Assembly: GCA_016522385.1 (NCBI GenBank)
Contig: JAEKFU010000369.1
Location: forward strand, 1 to 16,480
Length of the DNA: 16,480 nucleotides
Source of the DNA: Pseudomonadota bacterium
GTDB taxonomy: Bacteria > Pseudomonadota > Alphaproteobacteria > Rhizobiales > Aestuariivirgaceae
Direction of reading: 5' to 3'
Below, piece after piece: positions 1-7,891 of this stretch. The position numbers and the translations under genes were made by a program. Numbering within the stretch: the stretch's first letter is position 1; each line of letters begins with the position of its first letter. Under the pieces are notes generated by a model. That model did no database searches and was not told where the DNA came from. It was given only the letters and a program-made list of their open reading frames with translations.

Positions 1-51
1 CCCGCGTCTGCGACCTAATCATCTGGTGAGTTGCCTGCAAGGAGGTAGACC

Positions 52-894
52 ATGGCGTTCAAAACTATCCTCGTTTCGTTGAACGACGTATCGCGCGCGG
101 ATGTGCTTGTTTCCATGTCACTGGCCCTGGCGGCCAAGCACAAAGCGCATCTGGTCGGGCTCTATGTCATCCCCGCGGTAAGGATCTACCCGTCAATGTC
201 GGCACACGTCACGCCAGCGGTCATCGACGCTGTGCGGGTGTTCTTTGAAGAACATGCCGCAGCCACGGAAAAGAAATTCAAGGCAGCGGCGGACAAGTCG
301 GGCACCCAGGTTGAATGGCGCAATTTCGACTCATCGAGCGTCAACATCGCCGATGGCGTCATCGAACATGGCCGCCAGGCCGATCTGATCATCGCCTCGC
401 AACTAAACGAAGAGGCCAATGACGGCATAGAGGGCGATTTTTGCGAACGGGTTGTTATGGAAGCCGGTCGGCCGGTCTTGCTGATCCCGAAAATCGGTGA
501 CTTCGAAACCGTCGGAGACAACGTCCTCATTGGCTGGAACGCGACGCGGGAAGCAGCCCGCGCCGTGTTCGATGCCATGCCGTTGCTGGAGCAGTCACAA
601 GCCGCGCGGCTGATCTGGGTAGACCCGCAGGATGAGGCGGAAAGAGCCCGAAATCTTCCGGGCGCAGAAATGGCGGCGACCCTGGCCAGACACGGGATCA
701 AGGTGACGGCCGAAGCGATGCCGACAGACAATATCGGGCAGGGCAACGCCCTCCTTAACCGGGCATCTGATCTCGGCGCCGACCTGATCGTCATGGGCGC
801 CTACGGCCATTCGCGCATGCGCGAATTTGTCTTCGGCGGTGCCACCCGGACGATGCTGAACCAGATGACGGTTCCAGTACTCATGTCCCATTAA
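52..894 (+). CDS. Universal stress protein, tandem UspA domains
   Basis: A 280-residue cytoplasmic protein built from two UspA folds, roughly residues 1-145 and 150-280. The N-terminus (FKTILVSLNDVSRADVLVS) is a typical first Usp strand and helix. The C-terminal half ends with GAYGHSRMREFVFGG, close to the nucleotide-binding signature G-x2-G-x9-G of ATP-binding Usp proteins; the first repeat lacks a clear copy. About 280 residues is usual for tandem Usp proteins. The ATG is preceded by a strong ribosome site, AAGGAGGT at 39-46. Usp genes often lie beside fnr/fixK and cbb3 genes in alphaproteobacteria, where they belong to the low-oxygen response. A role in anaerobic or stress survival is therefore inferred from context; the biochemical function is not known from sequence. 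Confidence 0.93.
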   Translation: MAFKTILVSLNDVSRADVLVSMSLALAAKHKAHLVGLYVIPAVRIYPSMSAHVTPAVIDAVRVFFEEHAAATEKKFKAAADKSGTQVEWRNFDSSSVNIADGVIEHGRQADLIIASQLNEEANDGIEGDFCERVVMEAGRPVLLIPKIGDFETVGDNVLIGWNATREAARAVFDAMPLLEQSQAARLIWVDPQDEAERARNLPGAEMAATLARHGIKVTAEAMPTDNIGQGNALLNRASDLGADLIVMGAYGHSRMREFVFGGATRTMLNQMTVPVLMSH

Positions 895-916
895 AGATCG
901 TTGCGCATGCGAATTT

Positions 917-940
917 GCCGCATTCACTGCGGCTTGTATT
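917..940 (+). terminator. Possible Rho-independent terminator after the usp gene
   Basis: A perfect 6-bp stem GCCGCA (917-922) / TGCGGC (928-933) with loop TTCAC is followed at once by TTGTATTTT. It lies 22 nt after the stop codon of the stress protein gene and before the regulator gene, so it would separate the two transcripts. The stem is short, so this is a moderate call. Confidence 0.5.
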
Positions 941-1003
941 TTCGACCAAACTTACCACGTCTATTCTGTTGGCTTGCGACACTGATAGGGGGGTTGTTGG
1001 CGA

Positions 1004-1753
1004 ATGTCCGCTTCAAGTGACTTTTCGCTCGATATGGGCCGATGCAACGCATGCGCCATCCGCCATCAGGCGGTGTGTGGAGTTCTGCGGGATGGCGAAC
1101 TTGTGCGCCTCAATCAGATTTCCCGACGGCGCACTTTCGATGTCGGGCAAGTAATTATGACCGACGATGATCGCGCCGAGTTCTTTGCCAATGTGGTTTC
1201 CGGAGTCATCAAGCTGGCCAAGACCTTGCCGGACGGCCGGCAGCAAATCGTTGGTCTCCTATTTGCCCCCGACTTCGTCGGTCGCGCGTATTCTGAGAAC
1301 AACCCCTATTTTGCCGAAGCGGCAACCGAGGTCGAGCTGTGCTGCTTTCCGCGCGACAGCTTCGAGAGCGTGCTTAAGGAATATCCTGGACTAGAGCACC
1401 GGTTATTCGAGCGCACCCTCGACGAGCTAGATTCGGCGCGCGAATGGATGGTGCTGCTTGGCCGCAAGACGGCGCAGGAGAAAGTCGCAAGTTTTCTGTT
1501 TCTGTTGGCTAAGAGATCTAGGCTCACGGGTTGCCCGCACGTGACGGCGACGCCGACCCCGACTTTCGAGCTGCCGCTAACCCGGGCCGACATCGCAGAC
1601 TACCTCGGACTGACCATCGAAACGGTCAGCCGGCAAATCACCAAGCTCAAGACCACAGGCGTGATCAAGCTACTCGGTACCCAACACATTGCAGTTCCAG
1701 ATTTTGCCACGCTCGGTGAACTGGCTGGACAGGAGCACCCAGCGATCCATTGA
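1004..1753 (+). CDS. fnrL: Crp/Fnr-family oxygen-responsive regulator (FnrL/FixK type)
   Basis: A 249-residue transcription regulator. The N-terminus has C14-x2-C17-x7-C25, and a further cysteine pair lies at 113-114. This matches the four cysteines that hold the oxygen-labile [4Fe-4S] cluster in FnrL/FnrN proteins, so direct oxygen sensing is expected. Residues about 30-150 form the cyclic-nucleotide-fold sensor. A C-terminal winged helix contains LGLTIETVSRQITKL, whose E-x2-S-R is the FNR recognition signature for TTGAT half-sites. A perfect TTGAT-N4-ATCAA box lies nearby at 2429-2442, consistent with this protein controlling the cbb3 operon and the hemerythrin gene. AGGGGGG at 987-993 supports the ATG at 1004. 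The gene converges on the hemerythrin gene with 34 nt between them. The exact name (fnrL, fnrN, fixK) cannot be fixed by sequence reading alone. Confidence 0.93.
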   Translation: MSASSDFSLDMGRCNACAIRHQAVCGVLRDGELVRLNQISRRRTFDVGQVIMTDDDRAEFFANVVSGVIKLAKTLPDGRQQIVGLLFAPDFVGRAYSENNPYFAEAATEVELCCFPRDSFESVLKEYPGLEHRLFERTLDELDSAREWMVLLGRKTAQEKVASFLFLLAKRSRLTGCPHVTATPTPTFELPLTRADIADYLGLTIETVSRQITKLKTTGVIKLLGTQHIAVPDFATLGELAGQEHPAIH

Positions 1754-1787
1754 TTGGCTGGTGTTTCTAAGGCGCGCTGACGCAGTA

Positions 1788-2366
1788 CTAGCTCTCAACA
1801 GGCCCGGAGCGGTGACGCATCATCCTAGTGAGCAGCACGGTAAGATCTTGATCGGTCAAGCGCTTGCGTGCCAGTGGCAGGACCACGGTGTTTTCCCAGT
1901 GCAAATGACGCCGGTAGCTTTCAAAAAATCCTCTCAGCATATAGCCCAGCATATTCGGATTGCTTGGCCGCCTGCCGAGGGACAGTCCTTCGAGCTCTTC
2001 TGTCAATTCGTCCGCAAAGCTCTCGTCGGTGGCATGTTCAAGGCTGAGTTGAGCCAAATGCTCGGTAACGTTGTCATCGACCTGCGCGCGTAACTCCAAC
2101 AACGGAAACAGGCCATCCTCTTCATCTCTGTGATGAAGCGGCAGTTCCTCCTTCAAAGTCCGCACGGCATGCCGGCATTGCAACGGGTCGGCATCGTCGG
2201 GCAGGCTGTCAGCGATTTGCTCCAGCAAATCGCACAGCTGGGCGTGAAACGCATGAGACCGCACCAGCAAATCGATCGGATCATTCCGGACCATGTCTTC
2301 AGAATCAAATGCAATTGGAGTGGCTTTCGGCCAATCCACTCGACTGTTCCTTTTGGATGTATTCAT
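1788..2366 (-). CDS. Hemerythrin-like HHE-domain protein
   Basis: A soluble protein of 192 residues from the ATG at 2366. It is a helical bundle with metal-ligand motifs of hemerythrins: H38 and H41 on the first helix, LPLHHRDEEDGLFPLL around H78/H79, a later histidine in EHLAQLSLEHATDE, and RRHLHWENTVVLPLA, the H-x3-E-x3-L-P pattern. These proteins bind a di-iron centre and handle oxygen, nitric oxide or iron. The frame is open up to a GTG at 2393, but the predicted FNR-dependent transcription start falls at about 2393, so the internal ATG at 2366 is preferred; an ATG at 2294 is also possible. The gene is divergent from the cbb3 operon and shares its FNR box, so induction at low oxygen is likely. 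A role as oxygen or NO buffer is inference. Confidence 0.85.
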   Translation of the reverse strand: MNTSKRNSRVDWPKATPIAFDSEDMVRNDPIDLLVRSHAFHAQLCDLLEQIADSLPDDADPLQCRHAVRTLKEELPLHHRDEEDGLFPLLELRAQVDDNVTEHLAQLSLEHATDESFADELTEELEGLSLGRRPSNPNMLGYMLRGFFESYRRHLHWENTVVLPLARKRLTDQDLTVLLTRMMRHRSGPVES

Positions 2367-2399
2367 TTCAGAACGTGTTATGACCCTTTGCACCCCTAA

Positions 2400-2405
2400 T
2401 CTTAT
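2400..2405 (-). promoter_or_regulatory. Candidate -10 box for the hemerythrin gene
   Basis: On the minus strand this reads TAAGAT, four of six matches to TATAAT. It would place the transcript start near 2393 and the centre of the FNR box at about -42.5, the spacing of class II FNR-activated promoters. The spacing agreement is the main support. Confidence 0.5.
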
Positions 2406-2428
2406 GATGCGCTGTCACACCGCATTCA

Positions 2429-2442
2429 TTGATCCAGATCAA
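2429..2442. promoter_or_regulatory. FNR/FixK box (anaerobox) between hemerythrin gene and ccoN
   Basis: A perfect palindromic consensus TTGATCCAGATCAA. It is the only full FNR consensus I found in the gaps between genes. For the hemerythrin gene it sits at about -42 from a TAAGAT -10 box. For ccoN its centre lies about 97 nt before the ATG at 2533, so a class II start near 2477 would give a leader of about 56 nt; no clear -10 box is visible on that side. The site is expected to be bound by the Fnr-type protein encoded at 1004-1753. Confidence 0.85.
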
Positions 2443-2532
2443 TGTGGTTGATCAGGCCGACGGGCATCAGGCTTGTACACATCAAGAAGCCGCCTGTTCC
2501 GGGCGATGGGATCACCACACGCGGGGAAGCCA

Positions 2533-4131
2533 ATGGGACTAATACCGATTTACGCGCTGGGATTGTTGGCGGCATTGCTGGCGGCCGCCAAGGCGCAAGA
2601 TGATTTGTTTGCGGCGCACGCTTGGGTCTTTGCGATTGCCTGCACCATCGCCATCATTTCCACAGCCAAACGGGTTAACTTTGCCGTCGAACATGACACA
2701 AGTGAGGAAACTTATCTTGACAGCGTTGTCCGTGCCGGTGTCATTGCAACTGTCTTCTGGGGCATAGCCGGCTTCCTCGTTGGCGTCATCATCGCGGCGC
2801 AACTGGCGTACCCGGCGCTTAATTTTGACTGGCCATTTACCAATTTCGGCCGCCTGCGGCCGCTGCACACCTCAGCGGTGATCTTTGCCTTCGGCGGCAA
2901 CGCGCTGATCTGTACCAGCTTTTACATCATACAACGCACCTGCCGTGCGCGCTTGGCGCTCGGCAATACCGCTTGGTTCGTCTTCTGGGGCTATCAGCTG
3001 TTTATCGTACTTGCGGCCACCGGTTACCTCATGGGTGTCACCCAATCGAAAGAATATGCTGAGCCTGAATGGTATGTCGATATTTGGTTGACCATCGTCT
3101 GGGTCGCCTATCTGGCGGTCTTCATGGGCACGCTATTCAAACGCAAGGAACCACATATCTATGTTGCCAACTGGTTCTATCTGAGTTTCATCGTAACCGT
3201 TGCCATGCTGCATCTGGTCAACAACATGGCGGTGCCGGTGTCTTTCCTCGGTTCGAAAAGTTATCCGGTGTTTGCGGGCGTCCAGGATGCGCTGACTCAG
3301 TGGTGGTACGGCCACAATGCCGTCGGGTTTTTCCTCACCGCCGGCTTCCTTGGCATGATGTACTATCTGATGCCGAAACAGGCCGAACGGCCGGTTTATT
3401 CCTACCGGCTGTCGATCGTCCATTTCTGGTCGCTGATCTTTCTTTACATCTGGGCAGGCCCGCACCATCTGCACTACACCGCCTTGCCTGACTGGGCCCA
3501 GACGCTTGGCATGGTGTTCTCGGTAATGCTGTGGATGCCGTCCTGGGGCGGCATGATCAACGGGCTGATGACGCTGTCCGGCGCCTGGGACAAGCTGCGC
3601 ACTGACCCGATCCTGCGCATGATGGTGGTGTCGATTGCGTTTTACGGAATGTCCACTTTCGAAGGCCCGATGATGTCGATCAAATCGGTCAACTCGCTTA
3701 GTCATTACACCGACTGGACGATCGGCCATGTGCATTCAGGCGCGCTCGGTTGGAACGGCATGATCAGCTTTGCCGCCGTCTACTTCCTAGTGCCGCGCTT
3801 GTGGGATCGCGCAGCACTCTACAGTCCGAGAATGGTCAACTGGCACCTTTGGCTTGGGACGCTCGGCATCGTGCTTTATGCCGCCTCGATGTGGGTCTCA
3901 GGGATCACCCAGGGCCTGATGTGGCGCGAATATGATGACCAGGGTTTCCTCGTCAACAGCTTCGTTGAATCGGTCTCCGTACTGCACCCGTTTTACGTTA
4001 TTCGCATGCTTGGCGGCGTGCTCTTTCTCGCCGGCGCATTTCTGATGGTGTGGAATGTGTTCATGACGATCAAGGGCCACACCCGTGATGAGGCGCCCAT
4101 GGGCAGCACCGTTGCCACGGCGACGGCTTGA
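2533..4131 (+). CDS. ccoN: cbb3-type cytochrome c oxidase subunit I (CcoN/FixN)
   Basis: Catalytic membrane subunit of the high-affinity cbb3 oxidase, reducing O2 to water while pumping protons. From the ATG at 2533 it has 532 residues and about a dozen hydrophobic segments. Expected ligands are present: H112 in RPLHTSAVIFAFGGN (low-spin heme b), H261 in WWYGHNAVGFF (CuB), Y305 with H311/H312 in YIWAGPHHLHY (cross-linked Tyr and CuB), and H399/H401 in IGHVHSGALGW (heme b3 and heme b). The frame is open back to a TTG at 2473, but this would lie at or before the predicted FNR-dependent transcript start. GGGGAAG at 2523-2529 precedes the ATG at 2533, so I prefer that start; 2506 is another option. 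First gene of the operon, 13 nt before ccoO. Confidence 0.97.
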   Translation: MGLIPIYALGLLAALLAAAKAQDDLFAAHAWVFAIACTIAIISTAKRVNFAVEHDTSEETYLDSVVRAGVIATVFWGIAGFLVGVIIAAQLAYPALNFDWPFTNFGRLRPLHTSAVIFAFGGNALICTSFYIIQRTCRARLALGNTAWFVFWGYQLFIVLAATGYLMGVTQSKEYAEPEWYVDIWLTIVWVAYLAVFMGTLFKRKEPHIYVANWFYLSFIVTVAMLHLVNNMAVPVSFLGSKSYPVFAGVQDALTQWWYGHNAVGFFLTAGFLGMMYYLMPKQAERPVYSYRLSIVHFWSLIFLYIWAGPHHLHYTALPDWAQTLGMVFSVMLWMPSWGGMINGLMTLSGAWDKLRTDPILRMMVVSIAFYGMSTFEGPMMSIKSVNSLSHYTDWTIGHVHSGALGWNGMISFAAVYFLVPRLWDRAALYSPRMVNWHLWLGTLGIVLYAASMWVSGITQGLMWREYDDQGFLVNSFVESVSVLHPFYVIRMLGGVLFLAGAFLMVWNVFMTIKGHTRDEAPMGSTVATATA

Positions 4132-4144
4132 GGGAGGGCTGAAT

Positions 4145-4870
4145 ATGTTCACACATAAGGTCCTTGAAACAAACGCCACCCTGTTGATGATTGCCAGCCT
4201 GATCGTTGTCGCGATCGGCGGCATTGTCGAAATCGCCCCGTTGTTCTACCTGCAGAATACCATCGAAAAAGTCGAGGGCATGCGGCCCTATTCGCCGCTC
4301 GAACTGGCTGGACGAAACATCTATGTGCGCGAAGGCTGCTATGTCTGCCATTCGCAGATGGTGCGCCCGTTCCGTGACGAGGTGGAGCGCTATGGTCACT
4401 ACTCGCTGGCGGCGGAAAGCATGTATGACCATCCCTTCCAGTGGGGATCCAAGCGCACTGGCCCCGACCTGGCACGCGTCGGTAACCGTTATTCCGACGA
4501 ATGGCACGTCCAACACATGATCGACCCGCAATCAGTGGTGCCGGAATCGATCATGCCCAGATATGCCTATCTAAAGGATACGCCGCTGCGCACCAAGGAC
4601 CTGGCCGCACACCTGAAGGCCAACAGGGCGGTCGGCGTACCCTATACCGATGAAATGATCCAGAACGCGGTGACCGACGCCGTCGCCCAGGCCAACGCGG
4701 ACTCCGAAGGCGCCGAAGATGTCGCCAATCGCTACCCCAAGGCGCAGGTGCGCGACTTCGATGGGGATCCAACAACGGTAACCGAAATGGACGCTATCAT
4801 CGCTTACCTGCAAATGCTCGGCACCCTGGTAGAATTTGACGTCTACCGGGCCGACCAGAACCTACGCTGA
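4145..4870 (+). CDS. ccoO: cbb3-type oxidase monoheme cytochrome c subunit (CcoO/FixO)
   Basis: Membrane-anchored monoheme cytochrome c of 241 residues, the usual CcoO length, which passes electrons to the CcoN active site. An N-terminal membrane helix (about residues 10-30) is followed by a periplasmic domain with the heme c site C65-Y-V-C68-H69. The flanking sequence REGCYVCHSQMVRPFRDE and YGHYSLAAES are characteristic of CcoO. The methionine in ESIMPRY is a probable axial heme ligand. The ATG at 4145 has a strong GAGGGAGG ribosome site. An upstream in-frame ATG at 4085 lies inside ccoN and is not needed. Confidence 0.97.
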   Translation: MFTHKVLETNATLLMIASLIVVAIGGIVEIAPLFYLQNTIEKVEGMRPYSPLELAGRNIYVREGCYVCHSQMVRPFRDEVERYGHYSLAAESMYDHPFQWGSKRTGPDLARVGNRYSDEWHVQHMIDPQSVVPESIMPRYAYLKDTPLRTKDLAAHLKANRAVGVPYTDEMIQNAVTDAVAQANADSEGAEDVANRYPKAQVRDFDGDPTTVTEMDAIIAYLQMLGTLVEFDVYRADQNLR

Positions 4871-4883
4871 GGAGACACAGCCC

Positions 4884-5033
4884 ATGGATTACGAAACGCT
4901 TCGTATCTTTGCCGACAGCTGGGGACTGGTCTACTTGACCGTCGTCTTTGTCGCGGTTGTCTTGTGGGCGTTCCGGCCCGGCGGCAAGAAACACTATGAG
5001 GACGCGGCGAACATCCCGTTCAAAGAGGACTAA
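4884..5033 (+). CDS. ccoQ: cbb3-type oxidase small subunit CcoQ/FixQ
   Basis: A 49-residue protein with one membrane helix (about residues 14-31, GLVYLTVVFVAVVLWAF) followed by RPGGKKHYEDAANIPFKED, the standard CcoQ tail. CcoQ stabilises the assembled oxidase. The start at 4884 is chosen because GAGGAG lies just before it and it gives the usual length; an in-frame ATG at 4836 lies inside ccoO. It sits 13 nt after ccoO and 3 nt before ccoP. Confidence 0.93.
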   Translation: MDYETLRIFADSWGLVYLTVVFVAVVLWAFRPGGKKHYEDAANIPFKED

Positions 5034-5036
5034 GCG

Positions 5037-5930
5037 ATGGCGGCAGAGCAAGACACAAAACCTGCAGACCGTGAGGTCGACGAGTTCACCGGTACAGCAA
5101 CCACAGGCCACGAGTGGGACGGCATCCGCGAACTCGACACGCCGATGCCGCGCTGGTGGCTGTGGACCTACTACGCTACAGTGATATTTTCCATCGGCTA
5201 TGTTATCGCCTATCCGGCCATTCCGCTGGTCAGCAAGGCCACCGCCGGCTTGTTCGGTTATTCCAGCCGGGCCGAAGTCGCCAAGGAAATCGATAACGCA
5301 AAGCAGGCGCAAAGCCAGATGCTCGACCAGATCTCAAAAAAATCCCTGGACGAGATCCGTAAGGATCAGGCTCTATACCAGTTTGCCGTCGCGGGCGGCG
5401 CTTCTGCATTCCGCGTCAACTGCATCCAGTGCCATGGGTCCGGTGCCCAGGGTGGTGGCATTTACCCCAATCTCAATGATGATGACTGGTTATGGGGCGG
5501 CAAGCTGGATGACATTCATTCCACGCTTAAGCATGGTATCCGTTTTGCCTATGACGATGACACGCGATCCTCTGAGATGCCGGCATTCGGGCGCGATGAA
5601 ATCCTCGAGAAAGGCCAAATCAACGATTCCGCCGAATTCGTGCTGAAACTGGCAGGCCAGGAACATGACGCGGCTGCCGCTGAGCGCGGCGCGACCGTTT
5701 ATGCCGACAACTGCGCAGCCTGCCACGGCGAGCAGGGTCTTGGCGATCCCGAACAGGGTGCCCCGAACCTGGCTGACGCCATCTGGTTCTACGGCGGCAG
5801 CAAGGCCGAGCTTGTTGCGCAGATCTCCAATCCCAAATTGGGCGTCATGCCGGGCTGGCAGAACCGGCTGGATGCAGCAACGATCAAGCAGTTGACGATT
5901 TACGTCCACTCACTGGGTGGTGGTGAATGA
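5037..5930 (+). CDS. ccoP: cbb3-type oxidase diheme cytochrome c subunit (CcoP/FixP)
   Basis: Diheme membrane cytochrome c of 297 residues, the electron entry point of the oxidase. A cytoplasmic N-terminus of about 38 residues ends in the typical ELDTPMPRWWLWTYY, followed by one membrane helix (about 40-62). The periplasmic part carries two heme c sites, C129-I-Q-C132-H133 and C226-A-A-C229-H230. Methionines in SSEMPAFG and GVMPGWQ are the likely sixth ligands. Length and order match FixP. Its stop overlaps the ccoG start by 4 nt (ATGA), indicating translational coupling. Confidence 0.97.
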   Translation: MAAEQDTKPADREVDEFTGTATTGHEWDGIRELDTPMPRWWLWTYYATVIFSIGYVIAYPAIPLVSKATAGLFGYSSRAEVAKEIDNAKQAQSQMLDQISKKSLDEIRKDQALYQFAVAGGASAFRVNCIQCHGSGAQGGGIYPNLNDDDWLWGGKLDDIHSTLKHGIRFAYDDDTRSSEMPAFGRDEILEKGQINDSAEFVLKLAGQEHDAAAAERGATVYADNCAACHGEQGLGDPEQGAPNLADAIWFYGGSKAELVAQISNPKLGVMPGWQNRLDAATIKQLTIYVHSLGGGE

Positions 5931-7405
5931 CCGTAGTCTATGATGGCGTCGAGCAAGTTGATGTCGAAGCCGTCAACAGTAAGGAAAAGCGCGCCCTTTA
6001 CGCGGCCCGGGTAAAGGTCTTTCCCAAACGTGTCAGCGGCACGTTTCGCAAACTAAAATGGTGGGTCATGTTGGTGACCCTGGGGATCTATTACGTCACG
6101 CCCTGGTTGCGCTGGGACCGTGGCGAGTTTGCTCCGGACCAGGCGGTGCTTGTCGATATCGCCCACCGCCGGTTCTATTTTTTCTTCATCGAGATCTGGC
6201 CGCAGGAATTTTATTACATCGCCGGACTACTGATTATGGCCGGAATCGGCCTGTTTCTGGTCACGTCTACCATTGGCCGGGCGTGGTGCGGCTATACCTG
6301 CCCACAAACCGTTTGGGTCGATTTGTTCATTGCCGTCGAGCGCTGGGTCGAAGGAGACCGCAACGCCCGCATGAAGCTAGACAAGGCCGCCTGGACCAGT
6401 GACAAGATACTCAAGCGGCTAACCAAACATGCCCTATGGCTGGTGATTGGGCTTGGTACGGGCGGCGCGTGGATTTTCTATTTCGCCGATGCTCCGACCC
6501 TGTTGGGCGATTTCGTAACGTTCCAGGCGCCGTGGATCGCCTATTCCACGGTCGCGATCCTCACCGCCACGACTTATGTCTTTGCCGGCTTCATGCGCGA
6601 GCAGGTGTGCACCTATATGTGCCCCTGGCCGCGCATCCAGTCAGCAATGCTCGACGAAGACTCGCTGGTCGTTACCTATAATGACTGGCGCGGCGAACCT
6701 CGTTCACGACACCAGAAAAAGGCCGAGGCTGCCGGCGAGGTAGTCGGAGATTGCGTTGACTGCAATGCCTGCGTTGCCGTCTGCCCCATGGGCATCGACA
6801 TTCGGGACGGCCAGCAACTCGAATGCATCACCTGTGCTCTGTGTATCGATGCCTGCGATACGGTCATGGCCAAGACCGGTAAACCGCGTGGCCTGATCGA
6901 TTATGCGACACTGCGAGATTATCAGGCCAACAGCGCCGGCCAGAGCGCTACCACCGGCTGGCGCTCATTTGTCCGACCGCGCACTTTCGTTTATCTCGCC
7001 CTCTGGTCGCTTATCGGGCTGGGCATGCTGTTCGTCCTGGTGACCCGCGACCGGCTCGACGTCAACGTGTTGCATGACCGCAACCCGGTGTTCGTGCAAT
7101 TGTCGGATGGCGCAATTCGCAATGGCTATACGATCAAGATCCTCAACATGCTGCCTGAGCCGCGCTCCTTCCGGCTTGACTTGACTGGCATCACTGGCGC
7201 CACAATGACCATAGCTGGATCCGATGCGCTCGCCTCCACCTCTACGATTGTTGAGATCGGCGCGGACAAGTTGCGGGCTCTCAAAGTCTATGTGCGGGCG
7301 CCGCGCAAAACGCTGTCAAGCGGTCGGAACAGTCTGCAATTCACTGTCAGCGACGTCGCCGGTACGGAATCCAGCAGCTATGTTGCCAACTTCGAGGCAC
7401 CGTGA
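5927..7405 (+). CDS. ccoG: Cytochrome oxidase assembly ferredoxin CcoG/FixG
   Basis: Membrane Fe-S protein of 492 residues required for cbb3 assembly; CcoG has been described as a cupric reductase supplying Cu(I) for the CuB site. It has several membrane helices with the family motifs WCGYTCPQTVWVDL and CTYMCPWPRIQS. A cytoplasmic dicluster ferredoxin region follows: C276-x2-C279-x2-C282-x3-C286-P and C300-x2-C303-x2-C306-x3-C310. A later membrane helix leads to an immunoglobulin-like periplasmic domain (about 370-492). The start codon overlaps the ccoP stop; ccoH begins 3 nt after its end. Confidence 0.96.
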   Translation: MTVVYDGVEQVDVEAVNSKEKRALYAARVKVFPKRVSGTFRKLKWWVMLVTLGIYYVTPWLRWDRGEFAPDQAVLVDIAHRRFYFFFIEIWPQEFYYIAGLLIMAGIGLFLVTSTIGRAWCGYTCPQTVWVDLFIAVERWVEGDRNARMKLDKAAWTSDKILKRLTKHALWLVIGLGTGGAWIFYFADAPTLLGDFVTFQAPWIAYSTVAILTATTYVFAGFMREQVCTYMCPWPRIQSAMLDEDSLVVTYNDWRGEPRSRHQKKAEAAGEVVGDCVDCNACVAVCPMGIDIRDGQQLECITCALCIDACDTVMAKTGKPRGLIDYATLRDYQANSAGQSATTGWRSFVRPRTFVYLALWSLIGLGMLFVLVTRDRLDVNVLHDRNPVFVQLSDGAIRNGYTIKILNMLPEPRSFRLDLTGITGATMTIAGSDALASTSTIVEIGADKLRALKVYVRAPRKTLSSGRNSLQFTVSDVAGTESSSYVANFEAP

Positions 7406-7408
7406 GCG

Positions 7409-7891
7409 ATGCGCAATCATTTTCAAGACAAACCCATAACCGGCCGGCATGTATTTGTTGGCATGGTGGCGTTCTTCGGTGTGATCGTGGCAGTCAACCT
7501 GACGCTGGCGGCATTCGCCAAGCTCACTTGGACCGGGCTAGAGGTCAAGAACAGCTATGTCGCCAGTCAGGACTACAATGCCAAGCTGGCGACCGCCCAA
7601 CGCCAGCGGGCCCGCGGCTGGAAGAGCCAGCTGCGATTGCAAGCAGGCGAATTAAAGTTAAGCCTGTTGAATTCCACCGGCGCCGGTGTCACCGGCGCAC
7701 GTATAAATGCGCAGCTGCGGCGGCCGGTCCAGGAACACGATGACCGGCAGATGCACTTTCGCGAGATCGCACCTGGTGATTATCGCGCCGACGCCCCGGA
7801 CGATGCCGGTCTGTGGGATGTTCACATGCTGGTGCATGTCCCGGTAAGTGAGCCCTACCGACAGATCTTCCGCATCCATGTCAAGGAATGA
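7409..7891 (+). CDS. ccoH: cbb3 oxidase assembly protein CcoH/FixH
   Basis: A 160-residue protein with one N-terminal membrane helix (about residues 13-36) and a periplasmic beta-rich domain. The sequence after the helix, TWTGLEVKNSYVASQDYN, is typical of FixH. CcoH binds the oxidase during assembly, stabilising CcoN and late assembly intermediates. It starts 3 nt after ccoG with only a weak ribosome site, so translation is probably coupled to ccoG. Its stop overlaps the ccoI start in ATGA. Confidence 0.92.
   Translation: MRNHFQDKPITGRHVFVGMVAFFGVIVAVNLTLAAFAKLTWTGLEVKNSYVASQDYNAKLATAQRQRARGWKSQLRLQAGELKLSLLNSTGAGVTGARINAQLRRPVQEHDDRQMHFREIAPGDYRADAPDDAGLWDVHMLVHVPVSEPYRQIFRIHVKE

Noticed and set aside
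1689..2093. Plus-strand open frame between the fnr and hemerythrin genes
   Set aside because: It overlaps the end of fnr and is antisense to the hemerythrin gene, whose ligand motifs are clear; no ribosome site or domain.
2473..2532. TTG start giving CcoN twenty extra residues
   Set aside because: The position lies at or before the transcript start expected from the FNR box, the extra residues are basic and unlike CcoN, and a better ribosome site precedes the ATG at 2533.
3133..3735. Open frame of 200 codons on the minus strand
   Set aside because: Antisense to the conserved core of ccoN, including the CuB and heme ligands; no domain seen in the minus-strand translation.
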